A stretch of 64,000 nt of DNA, from the NCBI RefSeq assembly GCF_051201035.1, contig NZ_JBPODR010000009.1, positions 31,474 through 95,473 on the forward strand, given 5' to 3'. The position numbers and the translations under genes are program-made. Below are positions 1-8,831 of the stretch, one piece after another (within the stretch, counting starts at the first letter, position 1; the number at the start of each line of letters is the position of its first letter). The notes below the pieces were generated by a model, which saw only the letters and a list, made by a program, of their open reading frames with translations, was not told the origin of the DNA and ran no database searches. The stretch comes from Thermoanaerobacterium thermosulfurigenes. Lineage in GTDB: Bacteria > Bacillota > Thermoanaerobacteria > Thermoanaerobacterales > Thermoanaerobacteraceae.

Positions 1-633
1 ATCTCTTTTTATAGGAGGCCCTGCTATACCAATCTTCTTAGATTCCCATGTATCTTCAATAGGCTTCATTATTATCTTATGATCAGTCCAATTTATCAAA
101 TCATCTGAATATGCTATCCAAATATCGGGTTCTCTTCTGTGAAACATGACATACTTCCCGTTTATTTTTTCAGGCAAAAGTGCTGCATCTTTGTTTGGTT
201 CGTCAAGAACTACTCTATGTCCTTCCCAATTTTTCAAGTCATAAGATGCAGCCATACATATCCTGAAATCATCCCAACTTTTTCCTCCAAAACCTGTATA
301 AAGCATGTAATATTTATTATCAATTTTTGTCACTCTGGGATCTTCAACACCCCATGCTTCCTGCTCTGTCTCACCTACTATAATAGGCTTGTCAAATCTT
401 TCAAAATTGATGCCATCATTGCTTATCGCATAGCCTATTGATGACACAAATTTATGCTTTTCTTCTGGCTTCTCTGTGTTTAATACGAATCCATTGTTAG
501 AAGCTCTGTAAAAAAGGTGAAACTTATGATCTTCATATATAACTGCGGCATTGAATACAGCTTTTCTTTCCCATTCATGTTCTTTTATAGGCGACAATAT
601 TGGTTTGTCTGTAAGCCTCCTTAGCCTAAACAT
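1..633 (-). CDS. GH130-family glycoside phosphorylase/hydrolase, 3' end outside window
   Basis: The 211 visible residues are the N-terminal two thirds of a five-bladed beta-propeller of the GH130 type; family members are usually about 300-340 aa. It starts MFRLRRLTDKPILSP and carries the family hallmarks NAAV, FYRASN, GVEDPR (about residues 97-102) and YTGFGGKSWDDFRI. GH130 enzymes are mostly inverting phosphorylases that act on beta-mannosides such as mannosyl-glucose or mannosyl-GlcNAc. The gene lies 14 bases after the GH5-like gene and is cotranscribed with it, which fits intracellular breakdown of an imported beta-mannoside. The exact substrate and whether it phosphorolyses or hydrolyses cannot be told from this part. 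The start ATG at 631-633 lacks a strong Shine-Dalgarno, so coupling to the preceding stop is likely. Confidence 0.85.
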   Translation of the reverse strand, partial: MFRLRRLTDKPILSPIKEHEWERKAVFNAAVIYEDHKFHLFYRASNNGFVLNTEKPEEKHKFVSSIGYAISNDGINFERFDKPIIVGETEQEAWGVEDPRVTKIDNKYYMLYTGFGGKSWDDFRICMAASYDLKNWEGHRVVLDEPNKDAALLPEKINGKYVMFHRREPDIWIAYSDDLINWTDHKIIMKPIEDTWESKKIGIAGPPIKRD

Positions 634-647
634 TATAATACCCCCTT

Positions 648-2516
648 CTACATCAAAAATGCAACTGCTTCATCGGCTTTTATCATGAAATTTTCCAAAT
701 CAAATTCTTTATTGCTTATTATATCTTTCACTCTTCCAGAAATGTTCGCATCAATCTTCACATCAACATCTTCATGATTAATAAATATTACAAGTTCTTT
801 ACCTTTGTACTTAAATTCTTTGACCTCTACGAATGGCGATCCCGCTTCTATCTTCGGATTTATATTTGATATTTCTTTTGCCAATTTGTATATTTCATAA
901 GTTTTATCGTCTTTATATACGTCCGGCATGTAGCTTAAATAAAGTTCGATAGGGTACGTTACAAAGACTGCATTGCCTTTACCGAATTTATTTATGACTA
1001 CTGCGGGATTTCCTTCATTGTCGTATCCAATCACACTGCATGTAGTAGGTTTTACGATTAAGTGTTTATTAAATTTAAGTGTGCTATAATTTAACTTAAT
1101 CTTTCTGTCTTCTATATAAATTGAAGCGATATTATCCTTCGGCACCATTGAATACTGTGTTTCAATGCCAAAAACTTCGTCAAATCTCTCAACTGCAATT
1201 CCATCATAAGATGCGTATAATGTACCACCGCTTTTTACATAGTCAACTATCCTCATCCACTGATCGTGTGTTAAATGTCCCTTCCTATATGCCGATGGAA
1301 GTATCAGCATCTTGTATTTGTTAAAATCAACATCAGAAGCTTTTACCATCTCTACATCTATACCAGCTTCTTTTGCAAGTATAAAGCTATTTAAAAGTAT
1401 TCTGAAATTTCTTTCCGGTGTGTAATCATCGCCAACAAACAATGCATTATAATACTTATCAGGAACAATTATGGCTGCATCACAACTTTTGGGGATTAAT
1501 TCATCGTATTCAATTTTATTTATAAATTCCGAAAAAGCCTTTATTTGAAGTCCCGATGGCTTTGGCCTGCCATCAAATGCAGTTATGCCAAAGTGCGTTT
1601 CAAAAGGTGTGGTGTTGTAGGGCAATTTGTTTCCAACTGTAAAATCTCCAAAGCACCATGCTATTGCACCTAATGATTCATTTGCAAATAGACTGTATAA
1701 AACCGTTTTGTAGTATTTACCTTCGATTTCTTCTGACATCATAAGTGTGGTAGCGCCAAATTCTTCAAATAGAACATCTTTGCCACCCATAGCTTTAGTA
1801 AGCTTCGATGCAAATGGTGCAATATACGTGCTTCTTATGGAATTCACAGGGTCAATGCATGTATCTGTATATATTGGATACGCATGCATACATAAGAAGT
1901 CATTGCCTTCTTTTAAATCCTCCGGGTAAAATTTATTGTCAGAAAGAAGGGATACCTGATGAATTCCCAATGTCACTGGATGATTTTTGTCGTACCTTTT
2001 TATCTCATTAGACAGCATATAGTTCCATAGCCATGCATCGTGTCTCGATTCTGCTTTAACATAGTTGTCAGGTTCATTGGAAAGATCCCAGAATAAAATT
2101 GCATCTTCATTTTTGTATTTTTCTGCAAAAAAACCGACGAGTTTTACCTCATGCCTCAACATGAAAGAATCATTGTATATGCTTTTGCCATTTCTCCAAT
2201 TTACATCGAAATTCTCTCCGCTCATGTGTCCTACGAAAAATGTAGGGACAATTTTAATATCTACATCATGGCATATTTCAATAAGTTCATCAAATTTCTT
2301 AATCGCGTCTTCCGATATGATATCAGGTTGTGGCTGAAAATCTTCCCACAAGAGATTTATTCTCATTACATCAAGTCCTAATGATTTTGCTTCAATAAAC
2401 TCATTTTTAATTTCTTCCTTATTCCATCTTTTCCACATGTCAACACCATAATTTCTTGGCCAGTAGTTAGCACCTATTATGAATTTGTGAAAATAGTTGC
2501 CATAAGATGTAACCAT
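648..2516 (-). CDS. GH5-like clan-A glycoside hydrolase with C-terminal beta-galactosidase-type domain
   Basis: This 622-aa cytoplasmic enzyme has no signal peptide. A TIM barrel fills residues 10 to about 340: GANYWPR at the first strand, WDLSNEPD with the likely acid/base Glu148, and VLFEEFG with the likely nucleophile Glu252, the clan GH-A pattern. Residues from about 365 resemble the trimerisation domain of GH42 beta-galactosidases (LILPSAYRKG, VDYVKSGGTLYASYDG), followed by a small beta domain. Together with the GH130 gene just downstream and the sugar ABC transporter upstream it probably cleaves a short beta-mannoside (beta-mannosidase or exo-mannanase); beta-galactosidase activity is the alternative. 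It is the fourth gene of a minus-strand operon-like run. Family placement is by motif only. Confidence 0.75.
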   Translation of the reverse strand: MVTSYGNYFHKFIIGANYWPRNYGVDMWKRWNKEEIKNEFIEAKSLGLDVMRINLLWEDFQPQPDIISEDAIKKFDELIEICHDVDIKIVPTFFVGHMSGENFDVNWRNGKSIYNDSFMLRHEVKLVGFFAEKYKNEDAILFWDLSNEPDNYVKAESRHDAWLWNYMLSNEIKRYDKNHPVTLGIHQVSLLSDNKFYPEDLKEGNDFLCMHAYPIYTDTCIDPVNSIRSTYIAPFASKLTKAMGGKDVLFEEFGATTLMMSEEIEGKYYKTVLYSLFANESLGAIAWCFGDFTVGNKLPYNTTPFETHFGITAFDGRPKPSGLQIKAFSEFINKIEYDELIPKSCDAAIIVPDKYYNALFVGDDYTPERNFRILLNSFILAKEAGIDVEMVKASDVDFNKYKMLILPSAYRKGHLTHDQWMRIVDYVKSGGTLYASYDGIAVERFDEVFGIETQYSMVPKDNIASIYIEDRKIKLNYSTLKFNKHLIVKPTTCSVIGYDNEGNPAVVINKFGKGNAVFVTYPIELYLSYMPDVYKDDKTYEIYKLAKEISNINPKIEAGSPFVEVKEFKYKGKELVIFINHEDVDVKIDANISGRVKDIISNKEFDLENFMIKADEAVAFLM

Positions 2517-2561
2517 TCTATTGTCATCCCCTTCAATAATAAATCTACATGAAGAATAAAC

Positions 2562-3434
2562 TTAGTCCTTTAAACCAGTAAAAGTAATTCCTTCAATAAA
2601 ATACCGTTGAGCGATAAAGAATAAAACAAGCATAGGAAGTGCTATCACAATTGACATAGCCATCAAATAGTTCCAACTTGGTTGTTCATTTACACCACCC
2701 ATGAAAAAGTACATACCAAGGGTCATCGTGTACTTATTCATATCATTGAGATAAAGAACAGGCCCTAAAAAATCATTCCAATATCCTCTAAATGTAAACA
2801 CGCAAATAGCTAAAAGAGCGGGTTTAATCTGAGGTAAAATAACATGAACAAAAGTTTGCAGCGGAGTCGCACCATCAATCTCTGCAGCTTCATCTAACTC
2901 AAAAGGAATTCCCATCAAAAATTGTCTCAAAAGAAAAATGTAAAAAGGTCCCCATGCTGTCCATGCCCTTATAACCAACGGATCAAACTGGCCTACAAGG
3001 CCTAATTTCTGCCATATCAAATAAGTAGGTATCAATGTTACATGAAAAGGCAACATCATTGTACTTAAAAGTATGAAAAATATCAAATCTCTTCCAGGAA
3101 ACTTAAAGCGTGCAAAGCCATACGCTACTAAAGTCTCACTAGTTATCTCAGCTACCATTCCCAAAACAACTATAAATATACTATTTATTAGGTATTTGTT
3201 AAATGGCATAGCATGCCATGCTTTTGCAAAGTTCCCCCATAATGCAGGTTTAGGGAAGAAATCCGGCGGCCATGCAAAAATATCTGCATTTGATTTCAAT
3301 GCTGTTGACAGCATCCAAAAAAAAGGCATCAATATTACTATGGCTATTGCTGAAAGAACAATGTACAAAATAGTTTTCTTTGTAATATTGCGAACCCTGT
3401 TAGACTTTTTATATGTGCTTAATATGCCCACCAT
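2562..3434 (-). CDS. Sugar ABC transporter permease, MalG type
   Basis: An inner-membrane subunit of a CUT1 carbohydrate importer (290 aa, six predicted membrane segments). The cytoplasmic EAA loop that docks the ATPase is clear (FELDEAAEIDGAT, about residues 185-197). It follows the MalF-type permease with an 18-base gap and precedes the GH5-like gene. No ATPase subunit is encoded here; clostridia commonly use one shared MsmK/MalK-type ATPase for several CUT1 porters, so it is probably elsewhere. The start ATG has the ribosome site GGAGATG upstream. Confidence 0.93.
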   Translation of the reverse strand: MVGILSTYKKSNRVRNITKKTILYIVLSAIAIVILMPFFWMLSTALKSNADIFAWPPDFFPKPALWGNFAKAWHAMPFNKYLINSIFIVVLGMVAEITSETLVAYGFARFKFPGRDLIFFILLSTMMLPFHVTLIPTYLIWQKLGLVGQFDPLVIRAWTAWGPFYIFLLRQFLMGIPFELDEAAEIDGATPLQTFVHVILPQIKPALLAICVFTFRGYWNDFLGPVLYLNDMNKYTMTLGMYFFMGGVNEQPSWNYLMAMSIVIALPMLVLFFIAQRYFIEGITFTGLKD

Positions 3435-3452
3435 AGTTTAACATCTCCTTAA

Positions 3453-4442
3453 TCACCTTTTGATTTCCCCTTCGTAGTGTACCCATGCTGGTGTGGATTT
3501 GAAAACTAAAAGAGTAAAAGCTAATATTATTACAAATAATACCCATGCTATTGCTGATGCTTGCCCCATGTGCAATTGTGTAAAACCTCTATTGTAAATC
3601 AATTGATTCATGAATATTCCTGCACCAGTTGTTGGTCTTACAAACATTGCCACAGTAAATATCTGCAATGCACTAATAATTCCCATTACAACTTGTAAGA
3701 GTATTACAGGTGATATTTGTGGAATAGTTATTTTCCAAAATTTAATCCATGAACTTGCACCATCAAGTTCGGCAACCTCATAAAGACTTCTGGGAACACC
3801 TTGAAGTCCAGCAAGGAAAACAACTGTGTTTGTCCCAAATATACCCCATACACTCATTATTATGAATGCCCACAATACGTATTTAGGATCACCAAACCAG
3901 TCTATTTTTCCTATATGAAAAATTTTAAGAAATGGCGAAAGAACATAATTTATAAGGCCTGATTGACTATTAAAAAGCCATCTCCATATTAATGCAACAG
4001 CAACATCAGGCATCACAGCAGGTAAATAATAGATAGTTCTAAAAACACCTATTCCCTTTATACGATTATTTAACAACATAGCAATCAATAATGACCCTAT
4101 AACACCAATTGGTACTGTAAATATTGCATAAAGCAAAGTCAGTCTAACTGACGGCCAAAATTCATAATCATTAGTAAAAATGTATATATAATTGTTAAGC
4201 CCAATCCATTTCGGTGTGCCAAACAAACTGTAATTGGTAAAGCTTAAATACAAAGAATAAATTAGCGGAAATGCTGTAAAAATAATAAATCCTATAAGCC
4301 ATGGTGATACTAAAGCAAAGCCAGTAGCGGCTCTTGCCTTCCATCCGATTTTCTTTAACACAAAATAAATTATCAAAGCAAAAAACATGAGAACTACAGG
4401 TGTTATAAACCATCGTTCTGTAGTTCCTAAATATTGTTCCAT
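3453..4442 (-). CDS. Sugar ABC transporter permease, MalF type
   Basis: The partner permease of the CUT1 importer, with the EAA loop LYEVAELDGAS near the C-terminal third. The reading frame stays open to 4478, but the start is set at the ATG at 4440-4442 because AAGGAGG sits seven bases before it; this gives 329 aa starting MEQYLGTTERWF, with six membrane segments from about residue 11. It is separated from the binding-protein gene by a strong hairpin (4520-4544), the usual way such operons keep the binding protein in excess over the membrane subunits. Confidence 0.92.
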   Translation of the reverse strand: MEQYLGTTERWFITPVVLMFFALIIYFVLKKIGWKARAATGFALVSPWLIGFIIFTAFPLIYSLYLSFTNYSLFGTPKWIGLNNYIYIFTNDYEFWPSVRLTLLYAIFTVPIGVIGSLLIAMLLNNRIKGIGVFRTIYYLPAVMPDVAVALIWRWLFNSQSGLINYVLSPFLKIFHIGKIDWFGDPKYVLWAFIIMSVWGIFGTNTVVFLAGLQGVPRSLYEVAELDGASSWIKFWKITIPQISPVILLQVVMGIISALQIFTVAMFVRPTTGAGIFMNQLIYNRGFTQLHMGQASAIAWVLFVIILAFTLLVFKSTPAWVHYEGEIKR

Positions 4443-4494
4443 TTGAATTCCTCCTTTTAGTTTTAAAAGGAATGCCAACCTTATATTAAAATAA

Positions 4495-4510
4495 GATAAA
4501 CGTGCTTATC
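4495..4510. promoter_or_regulatory. LacI-type operator candidate, copy 1
   Basis: GATAAACGTGCTTATC, an imperfect palindrome with GATAA/TTATC arms, lies 53 bases upstream of the MalF-type gene. A near-identical inverted copy lies upstream of the binding-protein gene at 5926-5941. Recurrence at two promoters or leaders next to a LacI-family gene makes it a good operator candidate. Confidence 0.55.
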
Positions 4511-4519
4511 TCATCAATA

Positions 4520-4544
4520 GGAAAGGAGGATAAGCCTCCCTTCC
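4520..4544 (-). terminator. Intercistronic hairpin after the binding-protein gene
   Basis: On the minus strand GGAAGGGAGG and CCTCCTTTCC pair around a five-base loop, five bases after the binding-protein stop codon. There is no clean U-run, so it more likely stabilises the upstream message or acts as partial terminator between the binding protein and the permeases. Confidence 0.6.
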
Positions 4545-4548
4545 ATAA

Positions 4549-5886
4549 TTATTTATTGCTAACGTATTGTTTTAAGACATTATCCAATTGCGGCTTAACT
4601 TTTGGAATAAGATCATCTGGATTTGCTTTATTATTTATTATAGGATCCATAAGTTGATTCCAGAATATATTATCCCAATCTGGATAATTTACAAAATACC
4701 TGAAACCTTCAGCATAAGACATAGATTTTACTATTGTATCTAATGTCTCTGTGCTTCTATCTGGATGCAATTTCTTCAATGCATCTACATTTACTTCTGA
4801 TTTTATAGGAGGAACTACCTTCCATTCTTGAATCGCATTTGTTAAGTCGATAAATGCTTTAAACGCTACATCCGGATTCTTTGTCTTTGCGTTTATTGCC
4901 ATTCCGTACAAGTCTCCAAAAGTAACCTTTTTACCGGTAGGTCCTGACGGCACTTCATAAACACCGCAATTAAATTTGACTTGCGTCTCTAAACTGTCTG
5001 CAGCACCACCCATAAACATCGCAACTTCTTGATTCTTAAACATTGTATCAAAACCTTGATCCTTAATCGTCTGCTGTGAAGGAACTGCAGGACTATTTAT
5101 CAATTCAGAGTAGAATTCAAATGCCTTTTTTGCTTCAGGAGTATCTATTGGTGAGCTTTTAAAATCCGGCGTTATAACTTCACCATTATTTTGCCATACA
5201 AACATTTGAACTGGCGGCCAACCGTTAAGTGTGAAACCCCATTGTTTGATGTTGTTTTTGTCGAACCCAGCCTCTCCTGGATGTTTGCCATTTGCATCAA
5301 TCGTCAATTGCTGAGCAACGTTTAAGAACTTGTCCCAGTTCCATGTACCATCTGGATATGGAATTTTAGCTTTGTCAAACATATCTTTATTAATATACAA
5401 TACTACTGGATTTTCAGCCCATGGCAATCCGTATATTTTGTTTTGATATTTGAATGGAGCCAATGCATTTTCGTAATAATCAGAAACGTTAGCTGCCTTA
5501 TTGTCAGATTTAGATAAATAGTTTGTTATATCAAATAATGCTCCTTGTGCAGCAAGTTGTGTTGCTCTCTGTGCCGACACCCAAAACAGATCTGGTCCAC
5601 TACCTGCCGAAAGCTGTGTCGTTATTCTAGTATCATAGTCAGCAGGGTTTGAATTTTGCACTATTACGTAATCCTTTGAACTAGAATTTAATTTATCGAT
5701 AATTGACTGCAATTGTTTTGCTTCATCTGCTCCTGCCCATGTAGACAATTTTATAGTTACCTTATCAGTTGTGCTCTTAGAAGCATTAGAAGAAGAATTT
5801 TGCTTGTTTGAGCTACTTGAACAGCCACTTACAAGTATTGATAAAATCATCAAAGCCGATATCAAAATTGAAATTCTCTTTTTCAT
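4549..5886 (-). CDS. Sugar ABC transporter substrate-binding lipoprotein
   Basis: This 445-aa protein has a lipoprotein signal peptide (positive N-terminus KKR, hydrophobic stretch, lipobox LVSGC with the lipidated Cys at about residue 22) followed by a Ser/Asn-rich linker and a family-1 extracellular solute-binding fold. It would capture the saccharide outside the membrane and deliver it to the two permeases encoded next. The ribosome site TAGGAGG lies 11 bases before the ATG. The upstream region holds a GATAAGCACGTTTA operator-like element, consistent with control by the adjacent LacI-family regulator. Confidence 0.93.
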   Translation of the reverse strand: MKKRISILISALMILSILVSGCSSSSNKQNSSSNASKSTTDKVTIKLSTWAGADEAKQLQSIIDKLNSSSKDYVIVQNSNPADYDTRITTQLSAGSGPDLFWVSAQRATQLAAQGALFDITNYLSKSDNKAANVSDYYENALAPFKYQNKIYGLPWAENPVVLYINKDMFDKAKIPYPDGTWNWDKFLNVAQQLTIDANGKHPGEAGFDKNNIKQWGFTLNGWPPVQMFVWQNNGEVITPDFKSSPIDTPEAKKAFEFYSELINSPAVPSQQTIKDQGFDTMFKNQEVAMFMGGAADSLETQVKFNCGVYEVPSGPTGKKVTFGDLYGMAINAKTKNPDVAFKAFIDLTNAIQEWKVVPPIKSEVNVDALKKLHPDRSTETLDTIVKSMSYAEGFRYFVNYPDWDNIFWNQLMDPIINNKANPDDLIPKVKPQLDNVLKQYVSNK

Positions 5887-5925
5887 CGTAATTGCTACCT
5901 CCTAAATTTAAATTAATTTTTGTTA

Positions 5926-5941
5926 GATAAGCACGTTTACA
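5926..5941. promoter_or_regulatory. LacI-type operator candidate, copy 2
   Basis: GATAAGCACGTTTACA lies 40 bases upstream of the binding-protein start. It is the reverse complement of the element at 4495-4510 with two changes. It sits between the stop codon of the LacI-family gene and the first transport gene, where a repressor site is expected. Confidence 0.55.
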
Positions 5942-5957
5942 TAGTTGCCTTAAATTT

Positions 5958-7004
5958 CTATCTTATTTCTTTTACAGATCCTCTCTCAATTAATTTAACT
6001 TCCATCCTTATATGGTCAAACGGTTCTTTAATATTATTCATCCTCCACAAGAGTTTTTGAACTGCCTTGACGCCCATTAGCTCCTTGTTTACACGAACCG
6101 TAGTCAATGGAGGATTGACAATCTTGCATATATCAATGTCATCAAAACCCACGACTGAAATATCATCAGGCACTTTCAACCCTAAAATGTTCAATGCATT
6201 ATACAATGTTATAGCTGCACTGTCGTTTGAGCATACCCATGCAGTCGGTAGCTTATCCATCTTTGATATAATATTTGCCACTTCTTTGTAGTTTTTGCTT
6301 AAAACGTACTTTTCAACGCTGCCTATTACACAGTAACCAGGATTTACATTTAATATAGGGTCGATATTAAGCCCTGATGCTCTCATGGCTTCATTAAATC
6401 CAAGCCATCTTTCTTTAAAACTCAGAGAAAAGTCTATCTCTCCAAAAAATCCTATCTGCGTATGCCCTTTTTCAATGAGATATTTTGTCGCCATATAAGA
6501 TCCAGGTATATTCTGAGTCAAAACTGCATCTGTATTTATCAAAAATGATGAATGATCGACTTGTACTATTGGTATTCCATAATCTAAAAGCATCCTTAAG
6601 TGTTGATCTTTTATCGTTCCTACAACTAATATTCCTGACACCTTTCTGCTTTCAACACTTTTAGGAATCTGAAAATCATCTTTATTCATAAAGTTTACCA
6701 AGATGTCAAAATTGTTTTTTCTGGCCTCATTTTCTATTCCAAGTATTACCTTTGTGTAAAAATGAGTATCGCGAAAATTTCGCTCCTCTATCAAAAGACA
6801 AATATTTTTAAAATGATTTTTGATTATGAACGATGGATTTTCATCAAAATAGCCCATTTCATCAGCGGTTTTTAAAATCAGGTTTTTTGTATCTTCGCTT
6901 ACTCCAACTTTATCGTTTAGCGCTATCGATACTGCATTTACAGATATATTCAATTTTTGTGCTATATCTTTCATTGTAACCTTTTTCTTCTTGATTGCCG
7001 GCAA
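5958..7004 (-). CDS. LacI-family transcriptional regulator
   Basis: A helix-turn-helix (MKDIAQKLNISVNAVSIALN) is followed by a periplasmic-binding-protein-like sensor domain with the typical VVGFDDIDICKIVNPPLTTVRV end. The frame is open to 7073, but the best start is the TTG at 7002-7004, preceded by GAGGTG at six bases; this gives 348 aa and puts the DNA-binding helix at the very N-terminus as in the family. It is the first gene of the run and is probably the local repressor, responding to the imported saccharide or a breakdown product. CTTGAATT-like repeats upstream (7067-7110 and 7187) may be autoregulatory sites. Confidence 0.92.
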   Translation of the reverse strand: MPAIKKKKVTMKDIAQKLNISVNAVSIALNDKVGVSEDTKNLILKTADEMGYFDENPSFIIKNHFKNICLLIEERNFRDTHFYTKVILGIENEARKNNFDILVNFMNKDDFQIPKSVESRKVSGILVVGTIKDQHLRMLLDYGIPIVQVDHSSFLINTDAVLTQNIPGSYMATKYLIEKGHTQIGFFGEIDFSLSFKERWLGFNEAMRASGLNIDPILNVNPGYCVIGSVEKYVLSKNYKEVANIISKMDKLPTAWVCSNDSAAITLYNALNILGLKVPDDISVVGFDDIDICKIVNPPLTTVRVNKELMGVKAVQKLLWRMNNIKEPFDHIRMEVKLIERGSVKEIR

Positions 7005-7222
7005 TCTAAACACCTCGGTGTAATTTTTTCTTGCAATTTTATTATACGTTATGCTTATATAACTTTCAAGCAATTTTTACTTGAATTTAATATGATTTTG
7101 CTTGAATTAAGTGTTATATTTGATTAAATAACGATTACTAATACAATTTATACCATATCTAATATTTTGTTAAGTTTATAATTAAAGTAATTCAAGTAAC
7201 CATTTAAAGAACTTTAACAACC

Positions 7223-7256
7223 ACAAAAAAGCCGGCTTTTACTTAACCGACTTTTT
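7223..7256 (-). terminator. Intrinsic terminator downstream of the relic region
   Basis: On the minus strand AAAAAGTCGG pairs with CCGGCTTTTT (one G-U pair) around an 11-base loop, followed by a U-run. It ends transcription of the decayed genes at 7.27-8.04 kb before the lacI promoter region. Confidence 0.75.
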
Positions 7257-7265
7257 GCCTTTATC

Positions 7266-7385
7266 TTAAACTCTATTCTCTATTAGAAGATCTAAAAGCT
7301 TTCTACCCACTTTATATCCGTAGAAGTCTTCGTATTTGGCACCATCGCGACCATGTTCTATGATCCCAAATGGCACTGGCTTTTT
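7266..7385 (-). pseudogene. C-terminal remnant of an unrecognised gene
   Basis: An open C-terminal tail reads PVPFGIIEHGRDGAKYEDF and continues to ...LLDLLIENRV before a TAA stop, directly ahead of the terminator at 7223-7256. Upstream the frame is closed by TGA and no start or ribosome site exists, so only the end of a former gene survives. I do not recognise the family; the position suggests it belonged to the same decayed carbohydrate locus. Confidence 0.4.
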
Positions 7386-7514
7386 ATCTCATGTTTAACT
7401 GGAGATTTTTCTTAATAAGTTCTTTCCTCTGCTTTACGCAATCTAAAGATCTTAGCGCATAGACTAGCTATCATCTAACACAGCCTATCTTGTCTTTTCA
7501 CTTAAATGTATTTA

Positions 7515-7820
7515 CTATTTTATACACCAATTTATGCATTCATGTAACGTCTTCAAAAACGACTCGTTTAACAGTCCATCTTCCGAATATGATGATAGAC
7601 CAGAATGCCATGCAAATAAGCTTCCACCGTCTTTTACGTAGTTTACTATTTTCTTCTCTATCTCTTCTGTCATCCAGAGATTAACATTCTCTGATTGGGG
7701 ATTAAATCTATTTTCTTCAAATAATATTACGCAATCAGGTTTTGATTCTAATTCCTTTTGTAACTCATCAATGTCTAAGAATCTAAGATTTACACTGCCA
7801 AGATTGTTTATGGCTCTATG
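7515..7820 (-). pseudogene. ThuA-like domain fragment
   Basis: About 100 codons read without a start codon: VNLRFLDIDEL, CVILFEENRFN, NLWMTEEIEKK, VNYVKDGGSLFAWHSGL, then a TAG stop at 7515-7517. The WMTEE and YVKDGGSLFAWHSG motifs match the N-terminal half of ThuA (trehalose-utilisation-type, amidotransferase-like) proteins, which are normally 210-260 aa. Both the beginning and the C-terminal half are missing. The fragment overlaps the end of the VOC fragment in another frame, so a deletion joined the two. Confidence 0.65.
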
Positions 7821-8038
7821 TAGAGAACTTGCCCCATATCAAAAAAAGCAAGCTTTGCACGAGCATCAGATGGTTTCCCATTAAATTCTGCGTGTGACTT
7901 CTCATAGCCATCTGTCCAATTCCACTTAGGCTTTAAAACTCCAAAAAAGTCTGCAAAAGTCTTTGATGCTTCATCAATGTCTTTTACTATTATGCCTATC
8001 TGTGTGACGATGTTAGTACCTAACAAATTCTTGTCCAT
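7808..8038 (-). pseudogene. Truncated VOC (glyoxalase-like) protein
   Basis: A 76-aa frame with a good ribosome site (AGGGGGA) encodes the first half of a VOC superfamily protein: TQIGIIVKDIDEASKTFADFFG and FFDMGQVLYIEP, where full proteins continue for another 60-70 residues. The stop directly after IEP lies at the junction with the ThuA fragment. It can still be translated but lacks half the fold, so it is probably non-functional. VOC, ThuA and sugar dehydrogenase genes often cluster in polyol or disaccharide loci of related bacteria. Confidence 0.65.
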
Positions 8039-8117
8039 AAAAATCCCCCTAATAAATTTTTAATTGAACTTCCTGTAACTCATCTAATAAAATTATACAC
8101 CTTCCATAATTTTTCCC

Positions 8118-8149
8118 AAAAAAAAGAGGAGAAAATCTCCTCTTTTTTT
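8118..8149 (-). terminator. Intrinsic terminator of nrdDG
   Basis: AAAAAAGAGGAGA and TCTCCTCTTTTTT form a perfect stem around a short loop, followed by U residues on the minus strand. The 5' arm overlaps the nrdG stop codon. Confidence 0.9.
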
Positions 8150-8831
8150 ACCTTATCAATACCTTATCTACTTTATCTTTTAACATCTCTTTTATATTTT
8201 TCAAAAATTCAATGTCACACTGTTTTTCGCCGCACAAGTCTTTATCTAAGACACCGTCAGAATATTTGTAGGCTTGAAGCACATATCTTCTGCTGCCAGA
8301 AATCAAATCACCAATTGACGAAAAATCTTCTAAACTAAGTATATTTTCATTTACAGTTGTCCTGAATTCATAATCTATTCTGGAGTTTTTTATTAAATTA
8401 ATGCTCTTTACAATCTTCTCTATATCTTCATTGTTTTTTACGAATAAACCGTATTTATTTTTAGGTGCCTTTACATCCATGGCAATGTAGTCTACCAAAT
8501 CATCGTTTAAAATCCTCTCTATTACATCCGGTCGAGAACCGTTGGTATCAAGCTTAGCGCTAAACCCTAAATCCTTTATATCCTTAATAAAGTCATATAA
8601 GCCATCCCACAGCGTAGGTTCACCACCTGTTATACAAACGCCATCTATTAGATTTTTTCTTTTATCCAGATATTCTAAAAACTCAGCTTCACTCTTAACA
8701 GGTTTTTTAGATTTAATAAGCTGGCTATTGTGACAATATGGGCAAACAAAGTTACATCCACTTACAAATACCGTCGTAGCTATTTTGCCTGGATAATCTA
8801 CCATAGATACAGGCAGATAATCATACATCAT
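8148..8831 (-). CDS. nrdG: Anaerobic ribonucleoside-triphosphate reductase activating protein
   Basis: A 227-aa radical SAM enzyme that installs the glycyl radical on NrdD. The [4Fe-4S]/SAM motif CNFVCPYC lies at about residues 26-33, in the context VDYPGKIATTVFVSGC typical of the NrdG2-type (longer) activases, and TGGEPTLW follows. It overlaps nrdD by four bases (ATGA), so the two are translationally coupled. Two ATGs (8831 and 8828) are possible starts. Confidence 0.95.
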   Translation of the reverse strand: MMYDYLPVSMVDYPGKIATTVFVSGCNFVCPYCHNSQLIKSKKPVKSEAEFLEYLDKRKNLIDGVCITGGEPTLWDGLYDFIKDIKDLGFSAKLDTNGSRPDVIERILNDDLVDYIAMDVKAPKNKYGLFVKNNEDIEKIVKSINLIKNSRIDYEFRTTVNENILSLEDFSSIGDLISGSRRYVLQAYKYSDGVLDKDLCGEKQCDIEFLKNIKEMLKDKVDKVLIR

